Source of the DNA: JANYIP01 sp031394045 | Lineage (GTDB): Bacteria > Actinomycetota > Actinomycetes > Prado026 | Reading direction: 5' to 3' | Assembly: GCA_031394045.1 (NCBI GenBank) | Contig: JANMWN010000018.1 | Location: 1-25,015 of the forward strand | DNA: 25,015 nucleotides | Shown: positions 1 to 10,919 of the stretch, in pieces | How the letters are laid out: every line of letters starts with the position of its first letter | Numbering within the stretch: position 1 is the first letter of the stretch | Position numbers and translations under genes: made by a program | Notes under the pieces: model-generated | What the model was told of the DNA's origin: nothing | What the model saw: the letters and a program-made list of their open reading frames with translations, nothing else | The model's database searches: none

Positions 1-810
1 GCCACCGAGGCGACCTTCCAGACCGACGTGGTCGACCGCTCGATGACCGTCCCGGTGGTCATCGACTTCTGGGCCACCTGGTGCGAGCCCTGCAAGCAGC
101 TCTCGCCGCTCCTGGAGAAGCTCGTCCTGGAGGGCGGCGGCGCCTGGCTGCTCGCCAAGATCGACGTGGATGCGAACCCGCGGCTGGCCCAGGCGTTCCA
201 GGTGCAGTCGATCCCGGTCGTGTTCGTGGTGTGGCAGGGCCAGCTCGTCCCGGGTTTCACCGGAGCGCTCCCCGAGGCCGAGCTTCGCGGCTTCGTCCAG
301 CAGGTCGCCAAGCTGGCCACCGAGCTCGGGCCGGGGCAGGGAGCCGGCGTCCCCGGTGGTGCCAACGGTGAGTCCGGCGGGCCAGGGCTGGCGCCCATCG
401 ACCCGCTCGAGGAGGTCGCCCTGGACGCGCTCGACGCCGGCGACCTCGATGCGGCCGCGCAGGCGTTCGCCGCTCTGGTCGAGGCACAGCCGGGCAACGG
501 CGAGGCCAAGATCGGGCTGGCTCGGGTCGAGCTGCTCCGGCGGACGCGTGACGCCGACCCGGCCGCCGCGCGTGCTGCCGCGGCCGCCGACCCGGACGAC
601 GTGAGCGCGCAGTCCCTGGCCGCTGACTTCGACGTCGCCGATGGCCAGGTCGGCGATGCGATCACCAGGCTGGTCGACCTCGTCCGCCGCACTGCGGGCG
701 ACGAGCGCACCGCGGCCAAGGCCCACCTGCTGCGTATCTTCGAGCTGATCGGTGACGAGGATCCGCGGGTACGGCAGGGGCGTACCGCACTGGCCAACGC
801 GCTGTTCTAG
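1..810 (+). CDS. Thioredoxin-fold protein with TPR tail (YbbN/CnoX type), 5' end missing
   Basis: The reading frame is already open at base 1, so the gene begins upstream; 269 residues are visible. Residues 15-105 form a thioredoxin domain with the active site WCEPC (cysteines at visible residues 28 and 31) and the cis-proline in SIPVV near residue 72. An Ala/Gly/Pro-rich linker follows at about 106-125, then a helical TPR-like region (PLEEVALDALDAGDLDAAAQ and onward) to the end. This is the layout of YbbN-type co-chaperones, which deliver unfolded clients to chaperones and can handle oxidised cysteines. The CxxC keeps both cysteines but has Glu where classical thioredoxin has Gly. As I recall, a similar protein (Rv1324) lies near glgB-glgE-glgP in M. 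tuberculosis, which fits this setting. It converges on glgB with only 7 bases between stop codons. Confidence 0.88.
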   Translation, partial: ATEATFQTDVVDRSMTVPVVIDFWATWCEPCKQLSPLLEKLVLEGGGAWLLAKIDVDANPRLAQAFQVQSIPVVFVVWQGQLVPGFTGALPEAELRGFVQQVAKLATELGPGQGAGVPGGANGESGGPGLAPIDPLEEVALDALDAGDLDAAAQAFAALVEAQPGNGEAKIGLARVELLRRTRDADPAAARAAAAADPDDVSAQSLAADFDVADGQVGDAITRLVDLVRRTAGDERTAAKAHLLRIFELIGDEDPRVRQGRTALANALF

Positions 811-817
811 CCGCGGG

Positions 818-3022
818 TCACTCGGTCCGCGCGCCGGGGTTGTAGCGAAGCCAGAGGGTGCCGAGCGGCGGCAGGATGATTCGCGCCGACGCCGGCCGGC
901 CACCCCAGTCGCCCGGCTCGGCCTGCACGGAGCCGAGGTTGCCCACCCCGCTGCCGGAGTAGAGCTCGGAGTCGGTGTTGAGCACCTCGTCCCACTGACC
1001 GGCGAACGGCAGCGGCACCCGGTAGCCGTCGTGCGGCACCGCCGCGAAGTTGGCGATGCACGCGATCACCGAGCCACCCGCGGCGTCATGACCCCAGCGC
1101 AGGAACGAGAAGACGTTGTTCGCCGAGTCGTCCGCGTTGATCCACTCGAAGCCCGCGGGGTCGTGGTCGCGCTGCCAGAGCGCGGGCGTCTCCTTGTAGA
1201 CGCGGTTGAGGTCGCGTACGCAGCTGTGGACGCCCCTGTGGTCGGCATGGTCGAGCAGCCACCAGTCCAGGCTCCGGCCCTCGGACCATTCGGACTCCTG
1301 GGCGAACTCCCCGCCCATGAACAGCAGCTGCTTGCCGGGATGCGCCCACAGATACGCGTAGTAGGCGCGCAGCGTGGCGAGCTGCCGCCAGCGGTCGCCA
1401 GGAACCTTGCGCAGCAACGATCCCTTGCCGTGCACGACCTCGTCGTGCGACAGCGGCAGCAGGTAGTTCTCGCTCCACGCGTACATCAGGGCGAAGGTCA
1501 TGTCGTGGTGGTGGAACGCACGGTGGATGGGGTCCCGAGCGAGGTACCCGAGGGTGTCGTGCATCCAGCCCATGTTCCACTTCAGCCCGAAGCCGAGCCC
1601 GCCCGCGTCGGTCGGCCGGGTGACGCCCGGCCATGCCGTCGACTCCTCGGCCACCATGATCGCGCCGGGTACGCGCTTGTAGACGGTGGCGTTGACCTCC
1701 TGCAGGAACCCGACCGCCTCGAGGTTCTCGCGGCCCCCGTGGATGTTCGGGGTCCACTCGCCGTCCTTGCGCGAGTAGTCGAGGTAGAGCATCGAGGCGA
1801 CCGCGTCGACCCGGAGGCCGTCCACGTGGAACTCCTCGAGCCAGTAGACGGCGTTGGCCACGAGGAAGTTGCGGACCTCGCTGCGGCCGAAGTCGAAGAC
1901 CAGCGTCCCCCAGTCAGGCTGCTCGCCGCGCCGCGGGTCAGCGTGCTCGTACAGCGCGGTGCCATCGAAACGCGCCAGCGCCCACGAGTCCTTGGGGAAG
2001 TGGGCGGGTACCCAGTCGACGATGACCCCGATACCGGCGGCGTGCAGCCGGTCGACCAGGTAGCGGAAGTCGTCGGGCGTCCCGAACCGAGCGGTGGGCG
2101 AGTAGTAGGACGTGACCTGGTAGCCCCACGAGCCACCGAAGGGGTGCTCGGCCACGGGCAGAAGCTCGACGTGGGTGAAGCCGGCGTCGGATGCGTAGCC
2201 GACCAGGTCGTCGGCGAGCTGACGGTAGGACAGGCCCTGCCGCCACGAGCCGAGGTGCACCTCGTAGACGCTCATCGGCCCGGTGTGGGGGTCGGCGGCA
2301 GCGCGGGCGGCCAGCCACTCGCCGTCCTGCCAGACGTACGTCGACTGGGTCACGACCGATGCCGTCGCTGGCGGGCACTCGGTCGCCCGCGCCATCGGGT
2401 CGGCCTTCTGCCGCCAGACGTTGTCCTGCCCGAGGATCTCGAACTTGTAGCGGGCGCCGGAGCCGGGTCCCGGGACGAACAGCTCCCAGACCCCGGTGGA
2501 CCCGAGCGACCGCAGGGGATAGCCGCGGCCGTCCCAGAAGTTGAAGTCGCCGACTACGCGTACGCCTTGGGCGTTCGGCGCCCAGACGGCGAACGAGGTT
2601 CCGTGCACCGGGCCGGCATAGCCGTCGTAGTCGCGGATGTGCGCCCCGAGCACGTCCCAGAGCTGCTCGTGCCGTCCCTCCGAGATCAGGTGCTGGTCGA
2701 GCTCGCCGAGGGTGGGCAGGAAGCGGTACGGATCGTCGGCGCTCTTCGGACCGTCCCCGTAGTCCACCTCGATGCGGTAGTCGGGGACCTCGGGCATGGG
2801 CAGGACGCCCGCCCACACGCCCTCGTGCAGGTGGTCGAGCGGGAACCGCTCGTCGCCGACACGGACCGCGATACCCGCGGCCCAGGGCCGCAGGACGCGC
2901 ACGGTGACGCCATCGGGACCGGGGTGCGGGCCGAGCACCTGGTGTGGCGCCGCGTGCCGACCGGCGACCAGCATGTCGAGCTCGTGCCGCAGGTCGTCGG
3001 GGAGCACGGGAGCGGCGGTCAT
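818..3022 (-). CDS. glgB: 1,4-alpha-glucan branching enzyme GlgB (GH13)
   Basis: GlgB cuts an alpha-1,4-glucan chain and re-attaches the piece through an alpha-1,6 bond, branching the polymer made by GlgE. The protein has 734 residues, close to the bacterial norm. It has an N-terminal beta module (about 25-115), a CBM48 module (about 125-225), the GH13 barrel (about 250-620) and a C-terminal beta domain. Catalytic motifs are DWVPAHFP (region I), GLRVDAVASM with nucleophile D406, VAEEST with acid/base E459, and LPLSHDEVVHGKGS with D about 527. These match E. coli GlgB D405/E458/D526 almost one for one. The ATG overlaps the pep2 stop by four bases (ATGA), indicating translational coupling as the last gene of the operon. 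Confidence 0.98.
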   Translation of the reverse strand: MTAAPVLPDDLRHELDMLVAGRHAAPHQVLGPHPGPDGVTVRVLRPWAAGIAVRVGDERFPLDHLHEGVWAGVLPMPEVPDYRIEVDYGDGPKSADDPYRFLPTLGELDQHLISEGRHEQLWDVLGAHIRDYDGYAGPVHGTSFAVWAPNAQGVRVVGDFNFWDGRGYPLRSLGSTGVWELFVPGPGSGARYKFEILGQDNVWRQKADPMARATECPPATASVVTQSTYVWQDGEWLAARAAADPHTGPMSVYEVHLGSWRQGLSYRQLADDLVGYASDAGFTHVELLPVAEHPFGGSWGYQVTSYYSPTARFGTPDDFRYLVDRLHAAGIGVIVDWVPAHFPKDSWALARFDGTALYEHADPRRGEQPDWGTLVFDFGRSEVRNFLVANAVYWLEEFHVDGLRVDAVASMLYLDYSRKDGEWTPNIHGGRENLEAVGFLQEVNATVYKRVPGAIMVAEESTAWPGVTRPTDAGGLGFGLKWNMGWMHDTLGYLARDPIHRAFHHHDMTFALMYAWSENYLLPLSHDEVVHGKGSLLRKVPGDRWRQLATLRAYYAYLWAHPGKQLLFMGGEFAQESEWSEGRSLDWWLLDHADHRGVHSCVRDLNRVYKETPALWQRDHDPAGFEWINADDSANNVFSFLRWGHDAAGGSVIACIANFAAVPHDGYRVPLPFAGQWDEVLNTDSELYSGSGVGNLGSVQAEPGDWGGRPASARIILPPLGTLWLRYNPGARTE

Positions 3023-4409
3023 CCGGCCAGCCGCTCGATCGCGGCCATCGGAAGCGCCGTCCAGCTGGGACGCATCCGGGACTCGTAGATCACCTCGTAC
3101 ACCGCCTTCTCTGTGATCAGCGCGCGCATCAGGACCGCGTCATCGCGCGGGTGGTGCCCAGCCGCTGCGGCATAGCCGTTGCAGAAGGCGTCCGCGTTGC
3201 GCTCGACCCACTCGGAGGCACGGTACGCCCGCTGGCTGTCGTCCGGATGGTCGAGCAGCACGATCCTGGCCGCGTAGTCGAGCGAGCGCAGCATCGCGGC
3301 CACGTCGCGCAGCGGGGTGTCGAGGGCGCGTCGCTCGGCGACAGGCGTGGCAGGCTCGCCCTCGAAGTCGAGCAGCTTCCACCCGGCGGCGGTGCGCAGC
3401 ACCTGCCCCAGGTGCAGGTCTCCGTGCACCCGCTGGACCTCGAGGGTGCCGCCCGCGAGCGCCGTGTCGTGCAGGTCGTCGAACGCGCGCGCCAGCCCCT
3501 GGGCGTACGGGCGGAGCACCGGCGCCTCCTCGACCGCGCGGTCGAGCCGGTCGCGCATCAGCTCGGCCCGGGCGGCGAGCTGCTCGGAGTCCAGCACGTC
3601 GGTCGGGAAGGCCTGCCGCAGCGCGGCATGCACCTCGGCGGTGACCATGCCGAGCCGCTCGGCCTCGCCGGCGAAGTCGCCGCCGCAGTCCGAGGGGTGC
3701 AGGTCTGCCTCGACGAACAGGTCGCGGACGCTGGCTTGCGCGCAGTCCCAGCCCTCGGTGCCGCCGACCAGGAACTCCTGGAGGAAGGCCAGCACGCCTT
3801 CGCCGCTGTCGACCCAGCCCAGCGGTGCCGCGATGTGCGGGCAGCCGACGCGGTCGAGCGCGACGTGCACCTCCACATCGGGGTTGAGACCGGGCGCGAC
3901 CTGCCGGTAGATCTTCAGGACCATCGCGTCGCGGTAGGCCAGCGTGGTGTTGGACTGCTCGCCGGTGAAGACCAGGCTCTGCCGGTCGTCGAGCAGGTCG
4001 AGGACGGCGTCCTGCCCCTGCCGGCGCTCGACGTGGTGGAAGGTCAACCCGCCGACCGAGGCATCGGCCGCGATCAGCCGGGGCCAGACCGAGGTGGTCT
4101 CGCGGTCGTGCAAGGCGTCGTACGCAGGACCGTCGCCCACGCGTACGTGCTCGAGCCGCTCGACCTCGTGGCCGGGCCGCTCGAGGGCGAGCTGGTAGGT
4201 CACCGTCTCGCCGTCGTCGACCCTGGCGTCGATCATCAGGACGTCGACCGGGGGGTCGTCGACGAGGCGGGCCAGCCTGCGTACATCGGTGACCTCGATC
4301 GACCCGCGGCCGGAGAACCAGCGCTGCCGTCCCAGGAACTCGGCGAACGCTGCATTGCTGGGCAGGTCGACCGGGAAGTCGACCGGCAGGTCTCCAGGCT
4401 GGTCGCCGG

Positions 4410-4413
<4 letters not shown>
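3019..4413 (-). CDS. pep2: Maltokinase Pep2 (Mak)
   Basis: Maltokinase uses ATP to phosphorylate maltose at C1, giving the alpha-maltose 1-phosphate that GlgE consumes. The 464-residue protein has the family's two parts: an N-terminal cap domain (about 15-130, with the RQRWFSGRG segment) and an aminoglycoside-phosphotransferase-like kinase lobe. Visible kinase residues are the probable ATP lysine K167 in VLKIYRQ, the catalytic loop VHGDLHLGQ with D332, and the metal-binding DFEGEP with D349. The frame is open further upstream, but the ATG at 4413 overlaps the treS stop as ATGA and gives the usual family length, so I chose it. In M. tuberculosis pep2 sits with treS away from glgE-glgB, as I recall; here all four genes are together. 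Confidence 0.96.
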
Positions 4414-6106
<1,693 letters not shown>

Positions 6107-6110
<4 letters not shown>

Positions 6111-8125
6111 CGGCGTACCTCGAGGATGTGCGCGGGCTCGCGGAACGGGTCGATGCGTACGTAGTTGCGGGCGCCCCAGAGCCAGGTGTTGCCCGAGAGC
6201 AGGTCGTGCACCGAGAAGGAGTCACCCCACTCCATGCCGAGGCTGGGCAGGTCGAGGTTGACGACGGTCTCGCGGGCACCGTGCGGGTCGAGGTTGACGA
6301 CGACGATCACCAGGTCATCCGGCTGGCCGGCGACCCCTGCGGTCTGCTTGGTGAAGCAGAGGACGTCGTCGCTCTCGCTGTGGTGGAAACGCAGGTTGCG
6401 CAGCTCGTGCAGCGCGGGGTGCGCCCGGCGGATCTGGTTGAGCCTGGTGAGGTACGGGGCCAGGCTGCGGCCCTCGGCCTCGGCCGCAGCCCAGTCGCGC
6501 GGCCGCAGCTGGTACTTCTCCGAGTCAAGGTATTCCTCGGAGCCGGGCCTCAGGGCGACGTGCTCGAACAGCTCGTACCCGGCGTAGACGCCCCAGGACG
6601 GCGCCAGCATCGAGGCCAGCACTGCCCGGATCTTGAACGCCGGCGGCCCGCCGTACTGCAGCGACGCGTGCAGGATGTCTGGCGTGTTCACGAAGAAGTT
6701 GGGCCGCATGTAGGCCGCGGTGTCGCCCGACAGCTCGGTGAGGTACTCCTCGAGCTCGTGCTTGCCCGTACGCCAGGTGAAGTACGTGTACGACTGGTGG
6801 AAGCCCACCTTGGCCAGCTGTCGCATCATCGGCGGCCGGGTGAACGCCTCGGCCAGGAAGACCACGTCCGGGTCGGTGCGGCTTACCTCGCCGAGCAGGC
6901 GCTCCCAGAACTCGAGCGGCTTGGTGTGCGGGTTGTCGACACGGAAGATGCGTACGCCGTGGTCCATCCAGTGCCGCAGGACGCGCAGCGACTCGGCGTA
7001 GATGCCCTCGGGGTCGTTGTCGAAGTTGACCGGGTAGATGTCCTGGTACTGCTTCGGCGGGTTCTCCGCGTACGCGATGGTGCCGTCGGCCCGCGTCGTG
7101 AACCACTCGCGGTGCTCGATCACCCAGGGATGGTCGGGCGAGGCCTGCAGCGCGAAGTCGAGCGCGACCTCGAGCCCGAGTGCCTTGGCCTTGGCGACGA
7201 AGGTGTCGAAGGTGGCCAGGGTGCCCAGGTCAGGGTGGATCGCGTCGTGCCCGCCCTCGGCCGCGCCGACCGCCCACGGGACGCCAGGGTCGTGCGGACC
7301 CGCATTCAGGGTGTTGTTGGCGCCCTTGCGGAAGTTCCGTCCGATCGGGTGGATCGGCGGCAGGTAGACGACGTCGAAGCCCATGGCCGCGACGGCCGGA
7401 AGGCGTCTGGCCGCGGTGGTGAAGGTGCCGCTCCTTGGCGCCTTGCGACCCGTCGGGTCGACCACCGCGCCCTCGGACCTCGGGAAGAGCTCGTACCAGG
7501 ACCCGTAGAGCGCTCGCTGGCGCTCGACCCGCAGGGGCAGCCGGTCGGAGCGGGTGAGCAGCCGGCGGATCGGGTACGTGTCGACCAGGTCGAGGATCGC
7601 GGGCGTCGTCGCCGCGCTAAGCCGGGCCAGGTCCGGCCGGCTCTCGTCCCGCAGCGCGAGCGCCACCTCGGCGAGGCTGGTGCGGGCTGGACCCTTTGGA
7701 GCCCCGCCGGCCGCCTCGTCAAAGAGCCGCGCGCCCTCCTCGAGGACGAGTGGGACGTCGGGCCCGGCCGGCACCTTGATCGGCGCGTCGTGCAGCCAGG
7801 TGCCGAGCGGGTGGTCCCAGGCCTCGACGCAGAAGGTCCAGTGGCCCTCCGTCGGCGCCGTGACGTCGGCGGCCCAGCGGTCGAACCCCGCCGAGACCAA
7901 CCGCATCGGGATCCAGGCGGCCACAGCCCTGCTCCTGGCGCCCGACGGGAGCAGCACGACGTTGGCGCCGACCGCGTCATGGCCCTCCCGAAAGACGGTG
8001 GCCGACACGGTGAAGGTCTCGCCGACGACGGCCTTGGCCGGGAACCGGCCGCAGTCGACCACGGGCTGGACGTCGACGACGGGGATCCGTCCGGTCGTCG
8101 GGCGCATCGGGCTCGTCGGGCTCAT
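6107..8125 (-). CDS. glgE: Alpha-1,4-glucan:maltose-1-phosphate maltosyltransferase GlgE
   Basis: GlgE transfers maltosyl units from maltose 1-phosphate to the non-reducing end of alpha-glucans, releasing phosphate. From the ATG at 8125 the protein has 672 residues. It has an N-terminal beta domain (about 10-120), a helical insert (about 130-190), a GH13 barrel and a C-terminal beta domain. The nucleophile is D397 in FRVDNPHTK, the acid/base E426 in FLAEAFTRPP and the third carboxylate D483 in NTPDILH. All three lie exactly three residues after the S. coelicolor GlgE positions I recall (394/423/480). The frame stays open to a TTG at 8146, and an ATG at 8107 is also possible. I prefer 8125 because a -10-like TAGCGT lies seven bases before it. 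It is the first gene of the glgE-treS-pep2-glgB operon. Confidence 0.97.
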
Positions 8126-8132
8126 CCCGGTC

Positions 8133-8138
8133 ACGCTA
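8133..8138 (-). promoter_or_regulatory. Candidate -10 box for leaderless glgE transcript
   Basis: On the minus strand TAGCGT lies seven bases before the ATG at 8125. No Shine-Dalgarno sequence precedes that ATG. The spacing would place the transcript start at or next to the start codon, as in actinobacterial leaderless genes. No convincing -35 hexamer is visible. Confidence 0.4.
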
Positions 8139-8198
8139 TCGGGCAACGTGACTGCACGGGAGTACGCGTGCGCGCGCCGATTGCTCAGAGTCGGGGAG

Positions 8199-8233
8199 AT
8201 GCTGCTGCAACCCGACCGTCATGTTGCTGCACC
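8199..8233. repeat. 13-bp direct repeat in the glgE-glgP divergent promoter region
   Basis: ATGCTGCTGCAAC (8199-8211) and ATGTTGCTGCACC (8221-8233) match at 11 of 13 positions and start 22 bp apart, two helical turns. They lie within the 129-bp glgE-glgP intergenic region just upstream of the glgP -10 box. This is a candidate regulator site; the regulator is unknown. Confidence 0.35.
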
Positions 8234-8242
8234 ACAGCCGAC

Positions 8243-8248
8243 TACCCT
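8243..8248 (+). promoter_or_regulatory. Candidate -10 box for leaderless glgP transcript
   Basis: TACCCT lies six bases before the glgP ATG at 8255. The intervening TTCCGG is not a Shine-Dalgarno sequence. The same hexamer with seven-base spacing precedes the methyltransferase starting at 23628. No clear -35 box is seen. Confidence 0.45.
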
Positions 8249-8254
8249 TTCCGG

Positions 8255-10867
8255 ATGCGTGCCATTCGCCGGTTCACGGTCCGGACCACCTTGCCCGAGT
8301 CCCTGGCCCCGCTCGGGGACCTGGTCATGAACCTTCGCTGGTCCTGGCACCCCGAGACGCGAGACCTGTTCGCCGCGGTCGACCCCCAGATCTGGCACGA
8401 GGTCGAGCACGACCCGACCCGGCTGCTTGGTGCGGTGTCGACCGAGCGGCTGACCGAGCTCGCCTCGGACGCCGACTTCCTGGTGCGTCTGCACGCCGCC
8501 CATGACGACCTCGGCCACTACCTGAGCGAGCCGCGCTGGTACCAGTCGCTCCTCGGCGGCGCGGTCGAGCCGCCCGCGGCCATCGGCTACTTCTCGCCCG
8601 AGTACGGGATCACGGCGGTGCTTCCGCAGTACTCCGGCGGCCTCGGCATCCTGGCCGGCGACCACCTCAAGGCCGCCAGCGACCTGGGTGTGCCGCTGCT
8701 GGGCGTCGGGCTGCTCTATCGCAGCGGGTACTTCCGGCAGTCGCTGTCGCGCGAGGGCTGGCAGCAGGAGACGTACCCGGTCATCGACCCGCACGGGCTG
8801 CCGATCACCCAGGTCCATGACACCGACGGCGCACCGCTGTGCGTGTCGGTCATGCTGCCCGGCCAGCGCCGGCTGCTCGCCCAGGTCTGGAAGGCGCAGG
8901 TTGGCCGCGTGCCCCTGCTGCTGCTCGACTCCGACATCGAGGGCAACGACCCCTCCGAGCGCGAGGTCACCGACCGGCTGTACGGGGGCGGGTCCGAGCA
9001 CCGGCTGCTCCAGGAGATGCTGCTGGGGATCGGCGGCGTCCGCGCCATCCGTGCCTACTGCCGGATCACCGGCCACCTTGCGCCCGAGGTGTTCCACACC
9101 AACGAGGGACACGCCGGGTTCCTCGGCGTCGAGCGGATCCGCGAGCTCACCGTCGACGAGGGGATGACCTTCGACGCAGCGATCGAGGCGGTCCGCGCCG
9201 GCACCGTGTTCACCACCCACACGCCCGTACCGGCTGGCATCGACCGGTTCCCCCGCGAGCTCGTCGAGCAGTACTTCGGCGGCGACAACGGCGCACCCAC
9301 GGTCCCCGTCGACGGCATCCTCGCCCTCGGGGCCGAGACGTACGAGGGCGGCGACCCCGGTGTCTTCAACATGGCGGTCATGGGCCTGCGCCTCGCGCAG
9401 CGGGCCAACGGTGTGGCCAAGCTGCACGGCGTGGTCAGCCGGGGGATGTTCAACGGGCTCTGGCCGGCCTTCGACACCGACGAGGTGCCGATCACGTCGA
9501 TCACCAACGGGGTGCACGCACCGACGTGGGTCGCGCGTGAGGTGATCGAGCTGGCCCGCCGGTCCGAGACCCCCGGGCTCAGCGACGAGGCCCGCGCGTG
9601 GGAGTCGATCGAGCAGGTCGGCGACGCCGAGATCTGGGCCACCCGCGGCATCCTGCGTGCGCGGCTGGTCGACGAGGCCCGGCGCCGCGTGCGGTTGTCG
9701 TGGCTCCAGCGTGGCGCGAGCGCGGCTGAGCTCGGCTGGGTCGACGACGTTCTCGACCCCGCGGTCCTCACCATCGGCTTCGCCCGGCGGGTGCCGTCGT
9801 ACAAGCGGCTCACGTTGATGATGCGCGACCCCGTACGGCTGACCGCGCTGCTCACCGACCCCGACCGTCCGGTCCAGATCGTCGTGGCCGGGAAGTCGCA
9901 CCCGGCGGACGACGGTGGCAAGAAGCTGATCCAGCAACTGGTCGAGTTCTCCGACGACCCGGCCGTGCGGCACCGGATCGTCTTCCTGCCCGACTACGAC
10001 ATGGCGATGGCCGCTGACCTGTACCCAGGCTGCGACGTCTGGCTCAACAACCCGCTGCGCCCGCTGGAGGCCTGCGGCACGTCCGGCATGAAGGCTGCCC
10101 TCAACGGCTGCCTCAACCTGTCGATCCTCGACGGCTGGTGGGACGAGATGTACGACGGTGAGAACGGCTGGTCGATCCCGACCGCCGACGGGATCGACGA
10201 CCCCGACCGTCGTGACGACATCGAGTCGGCTGCGTTGTACGACCTCATCGAAGGCTCGGTCGCGTCGCGGTTCTACGACCGGGGCAGCGACGGGTTGCCC
10301 ACCCGCTGGATCTCGATGGTGCGGCACACGCTGCGCTCGCTCGGCCCGAAGGTGCTCGCCAGCCGGATGGTCACCGACTACGTCAACTCCTTGTACCGCC
10401 CCGCCGCCGAGTCGGCCCGGGCCCTCGACGGACCCGTCCACGTCGTCGCGCAGGAGCTGGCGACCTGGAAGCAGCACGTCGCCAAGGAGTGGGGCAGCGT
10501 CCACGTCGACCACCTCGAGGCCGGCGGTGTGGGGGACAGCCCGACGCTGGGCGAGCAGCTCCAGCTCCGGGTGTTCGTCTCGCTCGGCGGGCTCACCCCG
10601 GACGACGTCGACTGCCAGGTGCTGCACGGCCGCGCTGACAACGACGACCGCCTGCTGCACCCGGTCGGCACCTCGCTGGCACCCGCCGTGTCGTACGAGG
10701 GGGGACGCTGGCGGTACGACGGCACCCTGGAGCTCGACCGGGCCGGCGCGTTCGGCTACACGGTGCGGATTCTGCCCAAGAACAAGTACCTGGCGTCCGC
10801 GGCCGAGATGAACCTGGTCGCGTTCCCGCACTCGCCCGGTGCCATGACCGAGGGTGACCTCCGCTGA
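8255..10867 (+). CDS. glgP: Alpha-glucan phosphorylase GlgP (DUF3417-type)
   Basis: GlgP removes glucose from glycogen chain ends with phosphate, yielding glucose 1-phosphate. The 870-residue protein matches the actinobacterial alpha-glucan phosphorylase branch. The N-terminal DUF3417 segment (about 10-120, with LVMNLRWSWHPETRDLF) is followed by the GT35 catalytic domain. Motifs include PAAIGYFSPEYGI, HTNEGHAGFLGVERIRE, VAGKSHPADDGGK and ACGTSGMKAALNG; K613 in GTSGMK is the probable pyridoxal-phosphate lysine. The frame is open for another 2 kb upstream, but that part is antisense to glgE. The ATG at 8255 begins the recognisable MRAIRRFTVRTTLP segment and has a -10 box immediately before it. 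It is divergent from glgE and convergent with glgX. Confidence 0.97.
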   Translation: MRAIRRFTVRTTLPESLAPLGDLVMNLRWSWHPETRDLFAAVDPQIWHEVEHDPTRLLGAVSTERLTELASDADFLVRLHAAHDDLGHYLSEPRWYQSLLGGAVEPPAAIGYFSPEYGITAVLPQYSGGLGILAGDHLKAASDLGVPLLGVGLLYRSGYFRQSLSREGWQQETYPVIDPHGLPITQVHDTDGAPLCVSVMLPGQRRLLAQVWKAQVGRVPLLLLDSDIEGNDPSEREVTDRLYGGGSEHRLLQEMLLGIGGVRAIRAYCRITGHLAPEVFHTNEGHAGFLGVERIRELTVDEGMTFDAAIEAVRAGTVFTTHTPVPAGIDRFPRELVEQYFGGDNGAPTVPVDGILALGAETYEGGDPGVFNMAVMGLRLAQRANGVAKLHGVVSRGMFNGLWPAFDTDEVPITSITNGVHAPTWVAREVIELARRSETPGLSDEARAWESIEQVGDAEIWATRGILRARLVDEARRRVRLSWLQRGASAAELGWVDDVLDPAVLTIGFARRVPSYKRLTLMMRDPVRLTALLTDPDRPVQIVVAGKSHPADDGGKKLIQQLVEFSDDPAVRHRIVFLPDYDMAMAADLYPGCDVWLNNPLRPLEACGTSGMKAALNGCLNLSILDGWWDEMYDGENGWSIPTADGIDDPDRRDDIESAALYDLIEGSVASRFYDRGSDGLPTRWISMVRHTLRSLGPKVLASRMVTDYVNSLYRPAAESARALDGPVHVVAQELATWKQHVAKEWGSVHVDHLEAGGVGDSPTLGEQLQLRVFVSLGGLTPDDVDCQVLHGRADNDDRLLHPVGTSLAPAVSYEGGRWRYDGTLELDRAGAFGYTVRILPKNKYLASAAEMNLVAFPHSPGAMTEGDLR

Positions 10868-10913
10868 CAACGGCGACGGTTGTACGCGGTAGATCAAACG
10901 AACTGCACTCGTT
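10867..10913. terminator. Two small stem-loops between convergent glgP and glgX
   Basis: ACAAC (10867-10871) pairs with GTTGT (10879-10883), and AACGA (10897-10901) pairs with TCGTT (10909-10913); each has a seven-base loop. The 52-bp gap is AT-richer than its surroundings. The stems are only 5 bp and lack a T-tract, so termination is plausible but weakly supported. Confidence 0.3.
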
Positions 10914-10919
10914 GTCGGG

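Noticed and set aside
752..3088. A 778-codon plus-strand open frame across glgB
   Set aside because: It is the antisense shadow of glgB, with Val/Arg/Gly-rich low-complexity translation and no recognisable motif; high GC keeps opposing frames open.
8126..8254. Riboswitch or small RNA between glgE and glgP
   Set aside because: No extended stem structure or known riboswitch signature was visible, and both genes appear leaderless.
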